Shown: in pieces, positions 47,483-58,069 of the stretch
How the letters are laid out: every line of letters starts with the position of its first letter
Numbering within the stretch: position 1 is the stretch's first letter
Assembly (NCBI GenBank): GCA_025618425.1
Contig: CM046845.1
Location: 35,948,961-36,012,960, forward strand
DNA from: Heliocidaris tuberculata
Taxonomy: Eukaryota; Echinodermata; Echinoidea; Camarodonta; Echinometridae
Length of the DNA: 64,000 bases
Direction of reading: 5' to 3'
Translations under genes and position numbers: made by a program
Notes under the pieces: model-generated
Databases searched by the model: none
What the model was told of the DNA's origin: nothing
What the model saw: the letters and a program-made list of their open reading frames with translations, nothing else

Positions 47483-48600
47483 CTACACTGACCTCCAAAA
47501 GTTTGGATACACCTGTAATAAATACTGATTTTTCACAATCACCCACAGTTTGTTCATCATCAGATATGCACTGCAACAATTTGGTTTCAAACTGAAGAGT
47601 AGACATCACCCTTCAAGTTGACACCAGTTCATCATTATGTAAAGCGTTTCAGGGGGCAGTCATGGGTTTAGAAGGCCACCAAACCCCCAAAATACCATTT
47701 GTGCCAGCAATTTTACCCTTTCGGCATTCTACAAAATCTGACCCTCGTTTGTACTGGTTAATATTACAAATTTGTTGACTGATATACAATATGCATTCCT
47801 ATACTCCTGCAAAAATTCAGTATTTTCATATCAGAAACATATCAACATTTTGGGAACACCACAGTGCTTTTTGGTTTTCTTTTTTCATGCATGGAAAGTC
47901 ATATTCTTTGCATTTGTGTATACCCTTACAAGAAAAAAAATGACTAAATGAATAATGGTATGTCATAAGATGCACATTTATTTATTTTTGAAAGTTTTAT
48001 TTTATCATGTTTCGGATCATAGAGACTTCTCATCTAATAACCTGCCACTGACAGTGATCATAGCACGGCACATCGAGTCCTGGTCATCCGGCTGGTCAAA
48101 TTGTGGAGGTAGTTGTAGAGACAGTCACTGGAAATGTCTTTCTATGCCTTAACCTTCTGAAGATGAAAAAGTATTGTCTTACAGCAGGACAATGACCCTA
48201 ATCATTATTTAAGGCTTTGCTAAAACTACCCGGAGAAAGAAGAAGAGAAAAGATCCTGAAAATCATGGAGTGTCACCCCGATAGAACTGTTGTGGGAAGA
48301 GCTGGACAGGAAGGTCTGATAAAAATGCCCAGCTAGTGAGCTTCCATCTTCTGAAGGCATTGAAATATATTTCCAGTGACTACCTCCACAAGTTTGTCTT
48401 CCAGCAGAGAAATGACCCCCAAAATTCCTCATGGCAGTGTAAAAACTACCTTTAGAAAACGGAAGAGAAAGTGGTCCTGAAAATCATGCTATGGAAAGAG
48501 TTGGAAAGGGAAGGTCCGAGAATTCTTCAGAAGGCATAGCATGGAAAGACTTCAGAAGGCATGAGAAAGCATTTCCAATGACTTTTCTATAATGATATAT
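47483..48600 (+). mobile_element. Degenerate Tc1/mariner-like element
   Basis: 47483-47512 (CTGACCTCCAAAAGTTTGGA then TACACC) resembles the outer terminal repeat of Tc1-like elements. A related inverted phrase, TTTTGGGAACACCACAGTG, lies at 47850-47869. Transposase remnants follow at 48176-48520. Right boundary uncertain. Confidence 0.55.
48176..48520 (+). pseudogene. Tc1-like transposase remnants (two broken C-terminal copies)
   Basis: 48176-48223 reads VLQQDNDPNHYLRLC then a stop; QQDNDPxH surrounds the second catalytic Asp of Tc1 transposases. 48278-48319 reads PIELLWEELDRKV then a stop, matching the PIE...W region. A second set follows: 48399-48455 reads FQQRNDPQNSSWQCKNYL then a stop, with LWKELEREG near 48490-48515. 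Multiple stops and frame changes make it clearly dead. Parts of 48100-48150 recur inverted at 48345-48395. Confidence 0.75.
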
Positions 48601-49713
48601 GATAATATCTGTCATAAATCATAACAGACATGGAAGGCAGTTCTATAGAACAGCCTTAGAATCACTATGTTGTCAAAGATGTTCCTCCAATTTCTCGACT
48701 TTGGCCTATGTAGTGGATTTTGTAAATACAGTCCCTTCTAGCTGTATTTTATAATTGTAACTTCTACTTTTTGTTCTATAAATAGATTACACTACCTGTA
48801 AGAAATTATTTTTTTCAAAAACATGCAGTTCATTCTATTCATTTCACGTTCATAACATTATGAGGGCGTTCTTACCGTCTGAGCGCCAGAGCCATCTAGT
48901 GCTTTTTGAGAGAGAGAAACGAGTCTGATGAAAAACGTCAAACTACATAAGGGTAAGGGTATAGGGTCCAAACCCGCGGAATGGATTAGAGAAAGAGAAA
49001 GAGAGAGAGAGAACAAGAGCGACTCGTTTGCCATAACGTTGATGAAATGAGGAGGGCGACAATTTTCTTTTTGCTCTTCCCCCAGTCTGCTTCCCCCTAT
49101 TCCCCTCTTTTGCTGGGGTGCTAAGGAGGGTTTGAGGGAAGCAACCGCCCTGACACACCTCCCCGCTCGCCCTTTATACACCGTTTTTAAACTGTCGTTG
49201 AACACGTTGAAGTCGAATCCATAATGGGTTATTGTATTTTATGTGTGGTTTACCTTCAGTTGTGACCGTGTATTCAATCTGATTTCACGTGGAAATAATG
49301 AATTTTCATTAGAATACAAATTCAGCGTCTACCTACCGTGTATGCGTGGGATTCATAAACTCACTTCTTTTCTATTATCTTGGCCTTTTTTCTATTTGAC
49401 CTTTTTTCTATTTGATCTTTGGTATAATAAGAGTTATTATGGTGGCATAACAGTAGCTGTTTTCAGAAGTGAAATATAGCTGTAGTATTCAGACCCTTTA
49501 TCATTTACAAGAAGGCCTATCGATCTAATGTCAATAATTTTTTGGCCACAATTATGTTCCAAAGAACAATACGTAAAACAAATGGATTGATTAAAATATT
49601 GTTCTTTTTTCGAAAAAGCGAAGTTATAATCATTTATGTACAGTCCAATACATGGATCTGCGATCATGGCGGACTGGAAAGAGTCTGTTAGAGGGCCAGT
49701 TGATTAACACCAG

Positions 49714-49746
<33 letters not shown>

Positions 49747-49831
49747 ATATATAAAAACTGTGCTGGTGAAAACGCGACAAATATTCTACAAAAATTTGTA
49801 TAATTCAACAGTCAGTCCAATCCATGGTAAT
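48600..49831. other. Intergenic DNA, no gene recognised
   Basis: GA-rich tracts at 48990-49010 and 49712-49742; otherwise nothing I can assign. A 115-codon minus-strand ORF (48858-49205) includes an SLSL low-complexity run and is not called. Confidence 0.5.
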
Positions 49832-50084
49832 CAGGGGCGGAGCTACAGGGGGGGCAGAGGGGGCGACCGCCCCCCTATGATTTTTCAAGTAGTGAAAAAA
49901 GAAAAAAAAAGAAAAAAAAAAGAAAAGGAGGAAGAAAAGGGAAGAAAGAAGAAAGAGGAGTATTAAAAAGAGAGGTATTAAACATATAACTCTATATTAC
50001 CCCTGTTATTTAATGGAGAAAAAATATGACGTCATCTTTAGGTCGTCTTGCCCCTTCTATCAAAATACCCTGGCGCCGCCCCTG
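49832..50084. mobile_element. hAT-like MITE, poly-G family
   Basis: The left end CAGGGGCGGAGCTACAGGGG and the right end (reverse complement) CAGGGGCGGCGCCAGGGTATTT are inverted termini and closely match the ends of the element at 58070-58336 in the opposite orientation. Internal A/G-rich tract at 49890-49970. The target duplication is not clear here. Confidence 0.7.
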
Positions 50085-50875
50085 ATGCGTTTGCATGCAA
50101 TATTAATTGAGCAGACTGGGCTATAATAATAATGAAATATTGAGGAGCCTAAGGAGGAAGCTACGCTTGTGAGTTATAGGCTCCAAAGAGTAATAATATT
50201 TGAAATAGTCTTTGAAAATAGTAAGAACGAGCAATGCATGATACAGCAATATGAGTATATAAATAAGTATAAATAGAAGTACTGGTATACACAAGTTTTG
50301 CACTTCCATTATTTACCCAATAAAGAAAATAAAATAGTGTGGACTATACATTTAATTAATCTTAAGTATTGATGGGAATTGTTATTGGAAGGGCGAGGCC
50401 ATGTCTTTTAACCTGGAGGTGTTCTGACTTGGGATCTACCTGTTTCAAGTTTTCTGAAATGTACCTTGATATGTCAACAGACGACTGACACTATACCTTT
50501 AACTGCTACTAACCGATGCGCTCCCTACATAACCTTGAATGAAAAAGTCCAATACAATTTATTTTTCTTTTGTTGGAGACGAAATGCAAGCAATCCTTTC
50601 ACGTTAACTCACCCACAAATCAGTCCTTCAATTGCTCCTATTATTTTTGTTTCTGGTGGACATGTTTTTATATTCTCTGAGGCGTATCACCATTTTTCTT
50701 TCTTTTTTTTGTTTGTGATATAATGACCCTTTAATATGCACTGCCTGTGGTTGGTGCGTATATAGGGATACCATTAAGCTTGTGGCATGCAGCACATATT
50801 ATTTCTAAAGCGAGATTCAGACTAATAATTTATCAGGATAAGAGATTTTCACTCGATACAATACACCACTATGCG
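50085..50875. other. Region upstream of the sialyltransferase gene
   Basis: AT-rich, with no recognisable core promoter that I would defend. It would hold the 5' UTR and promoter if the candidate first exon at 50876 is real. Confidence 0.4.
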
Positions 50876-50881
50876 ATGGAG
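50876..50881 (+). CDS. ST6GALNAC5-like: Candidate two-codon first coding exon of the sialyltransferase
   Basis: ATGGAG is followed directly by the strong donor GTAAGT (50882-50887). Spliced in phase 0 to the acceptor at 52703 it gives MEIKEAAYMVVCVYSVVTFF, placing a short charged cytoplasmic tail before the membrane segment, as expected of a type II Golgi enzyme. This rests only on phase and splice-site quality; translation could instead start at the in-frame ATG at 52721. Note that the overlapping ATG 5 bases upstream (ATGCGATGG) is in another frame and would hit a stop after splicing. Confidence 0.3.
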
Positions 50882-51750
50882 GTAAGTTAACATTTTTGCA
50901 TTGTCATTGGTTAAATGTTGCTCGAGTCATAACTTTACAGTACTGTATACCTGGTATTAATTATGTATTTCATATAGTATATTTTCCTCTGCACCACACA
51001 CCGAAACAAAATTATTTTCTGGCATAAAATGAGCATCAGAAATCAATTCTATCGTGTCAGTTTTTGTATTTGTATTAATTTAGTCCAGAACTATGGTGAT
51101 TTTGTAGGATTAAAAGAGGGTGACATTTGGCTCTCCATAATTCAGTGGCCTAAATCTACACACTTAGGCGGGGGCTTAAGTTAGGCGCCTTTCGAGAATA
51201 CGGGCCAATAACTTTAGTCCAGGTTTAAGGGGCAGATATAGTCCACTGATTTATGGAGCGCCAACTGTCAATATCTCCAACCCATACATATCGCCATTTT
51301 TTTGTCAACGACAAAATGGAAATCATATTAACATGAAATCAGTTTCTTATATTCATTCCATGACTGCATTCATTCAGTTTATTCATTTTTCTGAAAATAG
51401 CAAAAATTCAAGTGGTTTGACTGTACAGAACAAAGAGGTTGACACTTGGTGCTTAATAAATCATTGGACTTAAACCAGGTTTAACTTATAAGTCCTTGCA
51501 CCTTTATGAATACGAGGTTTTAATTTTATATACGATGTGCTTGTATTGTTCATATCGTCCCATCTTCTTCTCTATTCTACTCTTCTTTATCATTTCTTTC
51601 TGTTTCTTCTTCTTTATTTCAATATCATATTATTTATTAAGGGTTGAATTTTCACATCATGCTGAAAGGGGACAATTAGGTTGATCTATATTAAAATTTG
51701 CAAACTTACAAAAATAAACAATGCAGAGATTAATAGTAATGATGATTCGT

Positions 51751-52324
51751 TATAAAGAGAATGAAACCCTGGGGAAATATCCATTTTAATTATAAGAGAG
51801 GATAGAGAGAAGCAATTTGAACAAAATCGGTTACGAAATGAAAAAGTTATGAAAGTTTGAAAAGTCTCAATTCACTTTCTTTGGCAATCCTCAAATTGGC
51901 AATGTTGCTTCAAAATGGCAGGTTTAGTAGTACAACTCTCCTTATGTTTTGTACACGAAATTTTATATTTTCTCCATTATCTCTAAAGATGCTGCTTGTC
52001 TTTTTGTGAACTCAAGATATGTTGTGTCAAATACATTTTCCCATATCTTGAGCTAAGAAGGGGACAAGCTGCACCTTGAGAGATAATGGGGAAAATATGA
52101 AATTTTGTGTACAAAACATATGCAGAGTTGTACTACTAAAACCTGTTATTTTGAAGCAACATTGTCAATTTGAGGATCGCCATAGAAAGTAAATTGAGAC
52201 TTTTCAAACTTTCATAACTTTCTCATTTTGTAACTGATTTTGGTGGAACTTTTTGTAAATTGCTTCTCTCTATCCTCTCTTTTCATTAAAATTGATTTTT
52301 CCCCAGGGTTTCATTCTCCTTTAA
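51751..52324. mobile_element. 570-bp inverted-repeat element (long hairpin)
   Basis: The left half (51751-52025) and right half (52043-52324) are inverted copies over nearly their whole length. The outer ends read AAAGAGAATGAAACCCTGGG and (reverse complement) AAAGGAGAATGAAACCCTGG. The centre is CTCAAGATATG...CATATCTTGAG. It has no ORF and lies in the putative first intron or just upstream of the sialyltransferase. As RNA it would fold into a ~275-bp stem. Confidence 0.85.
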
Positions 52325-52702
52325 ATGAAAACAAAATCCATCTAAATTCCGTATTTCTTTGGATCAGAATGAGAAAAGGTGAAAAAATGTATTTTTCTGA
52401 AAGAAACCCTGACAACATAGCCTAATACTTCTTGTAGGTTTCAAAATTAAGGGGGGGGGGGTTGTCTGTTAATTAATCAATGCATTTGTGTTTTTCTTTT
52501 TAAAATTTTCTTCTTCCCTATTTCATACTTTGATCTTTATAGTCGGAAAGAATGTTTTCGAAGTCCTTCTTCACCTCTATAAGCTTCACCTCTATAAGCT
52601 TGTGCATTTTCTATATACATCATTTTTTCTGTGCGTTAACTCTGTTGTGGTGTGACTTCACCTAATGATTGATCTCTGCATTTCCCCCGTCACCCATCAC
52701 AG

Positions 52703-53272
52703 ATAAAAGAAGCCGCCTACATGGTTGTGTGCGTCTACTCCGTGGTCACCTTTTTCATTCTCTTCTGCCACATTTATGAAACCCATTATCATGATTATGA
52801 TGTACCCCAAGCATACCCCTCCTCGAAACGTTTCACCATTAACGGCGTGCTCAAGGTAGTCAATAATCTATCATCCCAAGACAGTATCCACCATGAGAAC
52901 AACATCAAGGTTGAAGTGGATGAAGATGATCTTGTGATACCAGAGGATGAAGATGATGTTGTTATACCGCAAGAAGGGAAAGGAGGGGGTGAAGATGAAG
53001 AAGGGGTAATACAAGACGGAGAACATGTAGGTGGTGGCGAAGCACCAAGAGAAGGGGGTAAAAAAGAAGGTGTAATACCAAACGGAGGGGGTGTAGGTGC
53101 TGGCGGGATACCGAAAGAAAGGGGTGAAGATGATGCTGTGGTACGACATGAAGAGGGTGTAGGTGATGGAGCTAATGCGATAGAGGTGAGAGCACAGGCG
53201 GGACACGATTTACCTCCTTCCTCTTCAGCAAACGTTCCAGGAACTGGATACTTTATACTGGATACAAATCAG
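52703..53272 (+). CDS. ST6GALNAC5-like: Sialyltransferase exon: membrane anchor and stem
   Basis: Acceptor CATCACAG|ATAAAAG and donor CAG|GTAGGT; 570 nt, phase 0 at both ends. In frame upstream of ATG 52721 are codons for IKEAAY. The residues after the anchor include HYHDYD, then EDEDD acidic clusters, then three degenerate 18-22-residue repeats (residues 95-116, 117-138, 139-156) built on GVIxxGxxVGxGxxPxE. Confidence 0.85.
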
Positions 53273-54141
53273 GTAGGTGTTTCTTTTGATTAAAAAAAAA
53301 AATCGTGAAAAGTGTGCATTAATGGTTTCCCTCCTAATCTTAAAATTTTGGACTAAGGAAAATGGTTGAATAATAAAATTGTTCATAATATATTTATTTT
53401 ATTACTTGGAACATTCATTTCGGACTACTAGAAGTGCGTAAAAGAGAAGTTTGCCCTTTTCGGAACTATTTGTTTCCTTGCATACAATAATTCCGAATTG
53501 CCTAACTGTTTCATCCCATAAGAAACACGTTACTTTCACCTGATATCAATTGCTTATTTTGATGTCCCTCCAAAATATTTTGGATGCATATTTCGTCACA
53601 TCAAGAATTCATGTAGAAACAGAGAAATGTGGTGTTAATTTTTTTTTTTAACTTTCTGTGATGACTTCTTTAGCCATTCACCAAGCGATGTCGTCGATGT
53701 GCCTTGGTGTCGAGTGGTGGTCATCTCTATCGAACGGGAGCCGGTGCCGAAATCGACAGCGCTGAATGCGTACTCCGTATGAACACCGCACCGGTCACCG
53801 GATGGTCGAGAGACGTCGGGCTCCGTACCGACATCCGTATCATCGGTCATGTCAATCTTCCACGGGGCCTCGTGAAGAGGGGGTCGTTGAGGAATGAGAT
53901 CCTTTCGAATGCGACGACGAGGGCGAGATACATCGTGGTGCCGTGGCTCAGGCATGATAAGATGAGCATGAGAACGAAGATTGTCAAGCTTGCCAGGCAA
54001 TTCAAGCACAGATACCCTGGGGTTGATTTTGTCTTCCTGACAAGCAAGAAGAATTCCCACTCGGAGGCCGTGTACAAGAAAGAAACAGGATATTCAAGGT
54101 AATGACATTATTATCAGTATTTATAGTAGTATAAGTAGTAA

Positions 54142-54209
<68 letters not shown>

Positions 54210-54435
54210 CTTATAGTATAGTAGTAGTAGTAGTAATAGTAGTAATAGTAGTAGTGGTATAGTAGTAGTATAAGTATAGTAGTAATAGTAGTAGTGGTAT
54301 AGTAGTGGTATAGTAGTAGTATAAGTATAGTAGTAATAGTAGTAGTGGTATAGTAGTAGTAGTAGTAGTAGTAGTAGAAGTAGTAATAGTAGTAGTAGTA
54401 GTAGTAGAAATAGTAGTATAGTAGTAGTAGTAGTA

Positions 54436-54485
<50 letters not shown>

Positions 54486-54486
54486 A

Positions 54487-54543
<57 letters not shown>

Positions 54544-55756
54544 AGTAGTAGTAGAAGTAGTAATAGTAGTAGTAGTAGTAGTAGTACATGTACTAGTACT
54601 AGTACTAGTAGTATAGTAGTATAATAATGACAGTCGAAGATGAATAATAGTTTATATGTTATATGTCTGAAATATTTTTTCATCCCCCCCCCCTCCCGCC
54701 TTAGACCGGGTTTACGGGACTTCAGGGATCATTTTTTCCAGGGGAAAAACTCACATGTTCTGGAAAAAATATTACTCCTACCCTATCCCTCTCCCACAAG
54801 CTGATCGAGTCTGATAAAAGGACTTCCCGAAATCATGCATTCTTAGGACCCCCCCCCCCCCCCTTCTTAATTGGAATCCTGGATTCGCCCCTGTATATCA
54901 AGAGTAATTTCTTATAGAATAAACATGCATGATTAACTCGTTAGAGTTCTTGGGAATTCATATATGAATTATATTATGGAATTACTGGGAAGAAAGTCTG
55001 TTGGACGGGGGGGTTGTGTGTCCGGACACCTGACAAAATAATAATCTGTCACATTTTCCGTTGAATTTCCAAAATAAATTATGTGTCAAATATACCACCG
55101 TGAATACTTGTCATTTGTAATATTGTCCAAACGTATGTGCTGAAATATTCCTGAAAATTGCATGCAAACTTGTTCAAATTACTCTTTTAAATCTGTCCGG
55201 ACTTATGACGTGTGGGTATATCTCATTTAAGGTATTTTTTAAAAATGAATACTTTTATCTTTTTTCCAGAGCCGCAATGCGTACGAGTTTCAGCACAGGT
55301 TTTGTATCCATGATGTTTGCCCTGGATATATGTGATGAGGTGCTGGTATACGGAATATCAAGTGATGACTTTTGCAAGTATGTTCTCTGATCATTTATTC
55401 TTATATCTTTGTAACTGCCTCTTTTCAAGAAAAAACATTTTTTTTACTCGAGACCAGTAGACACAGGTAATTTTGTTTCACGAGCAGATTATAATTCTAT
55501 GGAAATTTGTTGGTTAACCAGATAAATAAGAGTGAAAATACTCGTTTTCATCGAGCAATTACAAGACGACATCTATATGGGCCACATATAAAAGAAATGC
55601 ATCTATGTTCCTCTTTTCTGGGCTTCGGGGTGAATATATATAGTGTTGCCATAGATTTTCAGTTAAATACTCAGCCTACAAGTCTGAATTTTGATGACAG
55701 AAAATATATGTCTCATTTCTGTTTCTGTATTGTTTGCCTTTCTTCCCGTCTTTTGT

Positions 55757-55800
<44 letters not shown>

Positions 55801-56181
55801 CACACACACACACACACACACACATACAAACACAAACACCCCCCATCCCATTATTTTCTCCTCGTATGCAGAAAGAATCCAAAGTCAAAAGTGCCCTATC
55901 ACTACTACGAGCCCGGGAAAAAGAGCGAGTGTTTCTACACCAACAAGATGGAGATGGATCCTCATAAAGGGCACAAGTTCTTGACAGAGCACGCCATGTT
56001 CGCCAGATGGTCTTCCTTTCACAACATCACGTTCCACTATCCTTCTTGGGAGGCTTCGAAAGAATCCAAACGCGTGGGTGCCCACTTTTTGAAAAAATAC
56101 AAAGAGACTTTGAAAAGCGGGAAAGAAGGGGGCGAGAAACACGTTCGCGTCATCCACAAGATTATTCCGAGGACGATGTAA
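52703..56181 (+). CDS. ST6GALNAC5-like: Sialyltransferase, ST6GALNAC III-VI group (four coding exons)
   Basis: Type II Golgi enzyme expected to transfer sialic acid in alpha-2,6 linkage to GalNAc of glycolipids or O-glycans (family knowledge, GT29). Exons are 52703-53272, 53674-54098, 55270-55377 and 55872-56181, all with AG/GT borders and consistent phases. From ATG 52721 the product is 464 aa. It has a membrane anchor at ~2-19 and an acidic, glycine-rich stem (~60-184). Sialylmotif L runs from C190 (CRRCALVSSGGH) through the EC216VLRMN core. Sialylmotif S is at ~331-355 with C347, the usual disulfide partner of the motif-L Cys. Motif III is HYYE (372-375), and motif VS is H396-x4-E401, with the catalytic His. 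Sequons: NLS (49), NAT and NIT. The motifs match vertebrate ST6GALNAC3-6; which paralogue cannot be told. The stem is unusually long and repetitive. The gene appears intact. Confidence 0.9.
53273..53673 (+). other. ST6GALNAC5-like: Intron between anchor/stem and motif L exons
   Basis: 401 nt with GT...AG borders and a T-rich stretch (53639-53650) before the acceptor. No other feature seen. Confidence 0.8.
53674..54098 (+). CDS. ST6GALNAC5-like: Sialyltransferase exon: sialylmotif L
   Basis: Acceptor CTTCTTTAG|CCATTC and donor TCAAG|GTAATG; 425 nt, in phase 0 and out with two bases of the next codon. Encodes the donor-substrate (CMP-sialic acid) half of the catalytic domain: C-x2-CALVSSGGH, then ECVLRMNTAPVTGWSRDVG. 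Base composition is clearly more GC-rich than the flanks. Confidence 0.92.
54121..54615 (+). repeat. TAG/GTA trinucleotide microsatellite, ~490 bp
   Basis: Near-continuous AGT repeats with scattered ATA interruptions, ending in an ACTAGTACTAGT palindromic patch (54590-54610). It lies in the intron just 22 bases after the motif L exon donor. Large minus-strand ORFs of only Y/T/L residues (54002-54683) are artefacts of this repeat. Confidence 0.97.
54616..55269 (+). other. Rest of the intron before the motif S exon
   Basis: 54680-54890 contains C runs and phrases such as GGAATCCTGGATTCGCCCCTG that resemble a MITE end (54870-54893). The polypyrimidine tract TTATCTTTTTTCCAG precedes the acceptor. 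Confidence 0.5.
55270..55377 (+). CDS. ST6GALNAC5-like: Sialyltransferase exon: sialylmotif S
   Basis: Acceptor TTTTTTCCAG|AGCCGC and donor TGCAA|GTATGT; 108 nt. Encodes the end of an Arg codon, then RTSFSTGFVSMMFALDICDE and LVYGISSDDFC. This matches the S motif, which binds both donor and acceptor in the family. Confidence 0.9.
55762..55825 (+). repeat. CT and CA microsatellites next to a splice acceptor
   Basis: About 18 CT units (55762-55797) directly followed by about 11 CA units. They lie 46-110 bases upstream of the last exon acceptor at 55871, where branch point and polypyrimidine signals would sit. Confidence 0.95.
55872..56181 (+). CDS. ST6GALNAC5-like: Sialyltransferase last exon: motifs III and VS
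   Basis: Acceptor CGTATGCAG|AAAGAATCC; 310 nt ending in TAA. Encodes KVPYHYYEPG (motif III), then KGHKFLTEHAMFARW (motif VS) and a basic C-terminal tail ending KIIPRTM. ATTAAA at 56453 is a possible poly(A) signal. Confidence 0.9.
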
Positions 56182-56639
56182 CAGCGAGTTTAGTCATATG
56201 CCTATTTGTGTGACCGAAATAGGACCGAAACACTCAGGGATCATTCTGCCCCATCATTTTATGGTTTTATCAACCCACTTACCTACACGAACTTATAATT
56301 GATTTTTTTTTAAACTATCATATTGTTTTGTTACTCAAAGATTAGATAACAGATATTAATTGATTCAAGACTGAGATTTCCCTTTACACTGTTTTATTTT
56401 ACATGGCAAAAAGGCAAATTTAAAAAAAAAAAAATATGTATAGGGGGTTTCTATTAAAACGATTCTGTTGTCACTATTCCAGTCGTTCATAATTTGAGAT
56501 AAATACTGGTTCATTAGATCAATTTCCTTTTGCTATAGAAAAAGCTTGCATGGTATATATGATTTATTTTTCATTGTTGATTTAAAGTTTGAATGTTTAG
56601 ATATTATTGATTAAATTTATTTCTTGTTTGTACATTTGA
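56182..56639. other. 3' UTR and downstream DNA of the sialyltransferase
   Basis: Contains an A run at 56422-56434 and ATTAAA at 56453; no coding. The true transcript end cannot be set from sequence alone. Confidence 0.5.
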
Positions 56640-57065
56640 TACTTTGTTATCAACTGATTGATTGATTTAATATTTTATAGATGGAGTGGTTGATTGATTC
56701 ATTGATTGTTGGGTGATTTTGATGGCTTATACTCGATTGGTTGATAGGTATAGATATAGATAATAATGTATTAATATTGGATGATTCCTTGAATGAAAAA
56801 TGACAAATTGATTGGATATTAGTAGATAAATTGATTGATTGAGTAATGATTTCATCGATTGATTGATTCATTGAGTGAGTGAGTGATCAAATGAATTAGT
56901 AGATCAGTTAATCTATTAATGGTTTAATGGCTGACACTATATTAACAGATAGATTGAGTTATTGGTCATTATTTTAGTGATCCATTGATCGACTGGTTGA
57001 TTTGATTGCTTGGTTGATTGATTAAGTAACTCAAATACGCTGGTTGATTGGTGGAACTGCTAGTT
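56640..57065 (+). repeat. GATT-rich low-complexity tract
   Basis: Degenerate TGATTGAT repeats with TGAG and TGGT variants over about 420 bases. Minus-strand ORFs rich in Asn/Ser/Ile here are not genes. Confidence 0.85.
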
Positions 57066-57467
57066 GATTTATTTATAATGTATTTATCGATGGGTTCAGT
57101 GACGAAGCTACGGGGTATGGGGGACATCACCGTCGAATGACGAAACAAGAAAATAAAAAAGAAGAAGAAGATGAGGGAGAAGAAGGCATTGTAAGAAGAG
57201 GATGATATCTTGGTTTTTTTTAAAATTTGTTTCCACGTTCAGTTTACATTATGTTTAACAATGAAAAACAAAAGATAAACATATAAATCAAGTGACATAA
57301 TACAAAGAGTAATTCATATAATTATAATGACAGCTAAGTGTAGTTAATGCATATACGGTATATAAGAATGTCGGGAAGCAGGGCTTGTCGAGTTAGGTCC
57401 CCATTTAGCAAAGAAAAGGAGCTGAGGAGCAAATGAAAACAGAGCAAAATATACACAGAGAAAGCAG

Positions 57468-57519
57468 TTGTTTACAATATGAACTGAGCAACCCGTTGTA
57501 CAGTTCATATTGTAAACAA
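57468..57519. repeat. Perfect 19-bp stem hairpin
   Basis: TTGTTTACAATATGAACTG at 57468-57486 pairs perfectly with CAGTTCATATTGTAAACAA at 57501-57519 around a 14-base loop. Confidence 0.85.
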
Positions 57520-57547
57520 TTTGTTTAAATACTAAACAGGTTGTATA

Positions 57548-57677
57548 AGTTTTAAACAACTTTTTAAACAGCGTTTTTACTATGAAATCAAGAGACTGAT
57601 TGTAGAGAGGGTAGTTTTAAACAACTTTTTAAACAGCGTTTTTACTATGAAATCAAGAGACTGATTGTAGAGAGGGA
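57548..57677 (+). repeat. Exact 65-bp tandem duplication
   Basis: 57548-57612 is repeated identically at 57613-57677, starting AGTTTTAAACAACTTTTTAA. Zero visible differences implies a very recent event or an assembly artefact. Confidence 0.9.
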
Positions 57678-58061
57678 GAGGGATATAATAATAATAGAGA
57701 GGGAGGGGGGGGGGGGGAGAGGGGAGAAGCAAATTGGAGGTCAAGATCTGCAATCATGCATCATTGTGTGATGAGAAAACAAGGGCGTGTTGAGAAGAGT
57801 GCTTTGAATAAAAATATAGCGCGTTAAAATGAACAGGGAAAGGATGTTAATTATTTTGTATGATATTGGTATCAGCAAAAGAGATTTCAGTTCTTAGCGG
57901 TGCAGTCCCTCTATTTCCTTCAGGTTTGGATCGAGTCCTTCCAAATTTGGGACCTGTAAAGACGAAAGTTTTATGATCTTTATAAGGTTTTGTGATCTAA
58001 GAGCGTTCTCGTGCGGGGAAGATGGAAAAAGTTCAAGACTGTCTTGTTGGGTATAGCTGCA
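57678..58061. other. Intergenic, nothing recognised
   Basis: A G-rich GA tract (57694-57720), then unremarkable sequence. Confidence 0.5.
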
Positions 58062-58069
58062 TGTGGAGT

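Noticed and set aside
49832..50084. 8-bp target duplication for this MITE
   Set aside because: Flanks ATGGTAAT and ATGCGTTT match at only about half the positions, so I do not claim one.
54002..54683. 189- and 195-codon ORFs of Tyr/Thr/Leu
   Set aside because: Pure translation of the TAG microsatellite.
55507..55871. Extending the last sialyltransferase exon upstream along its open frame
   Set aside because: The frame is open through a microsatellite, but the family homology starts right after the AG at 55871 and phases fit only that acceptor.
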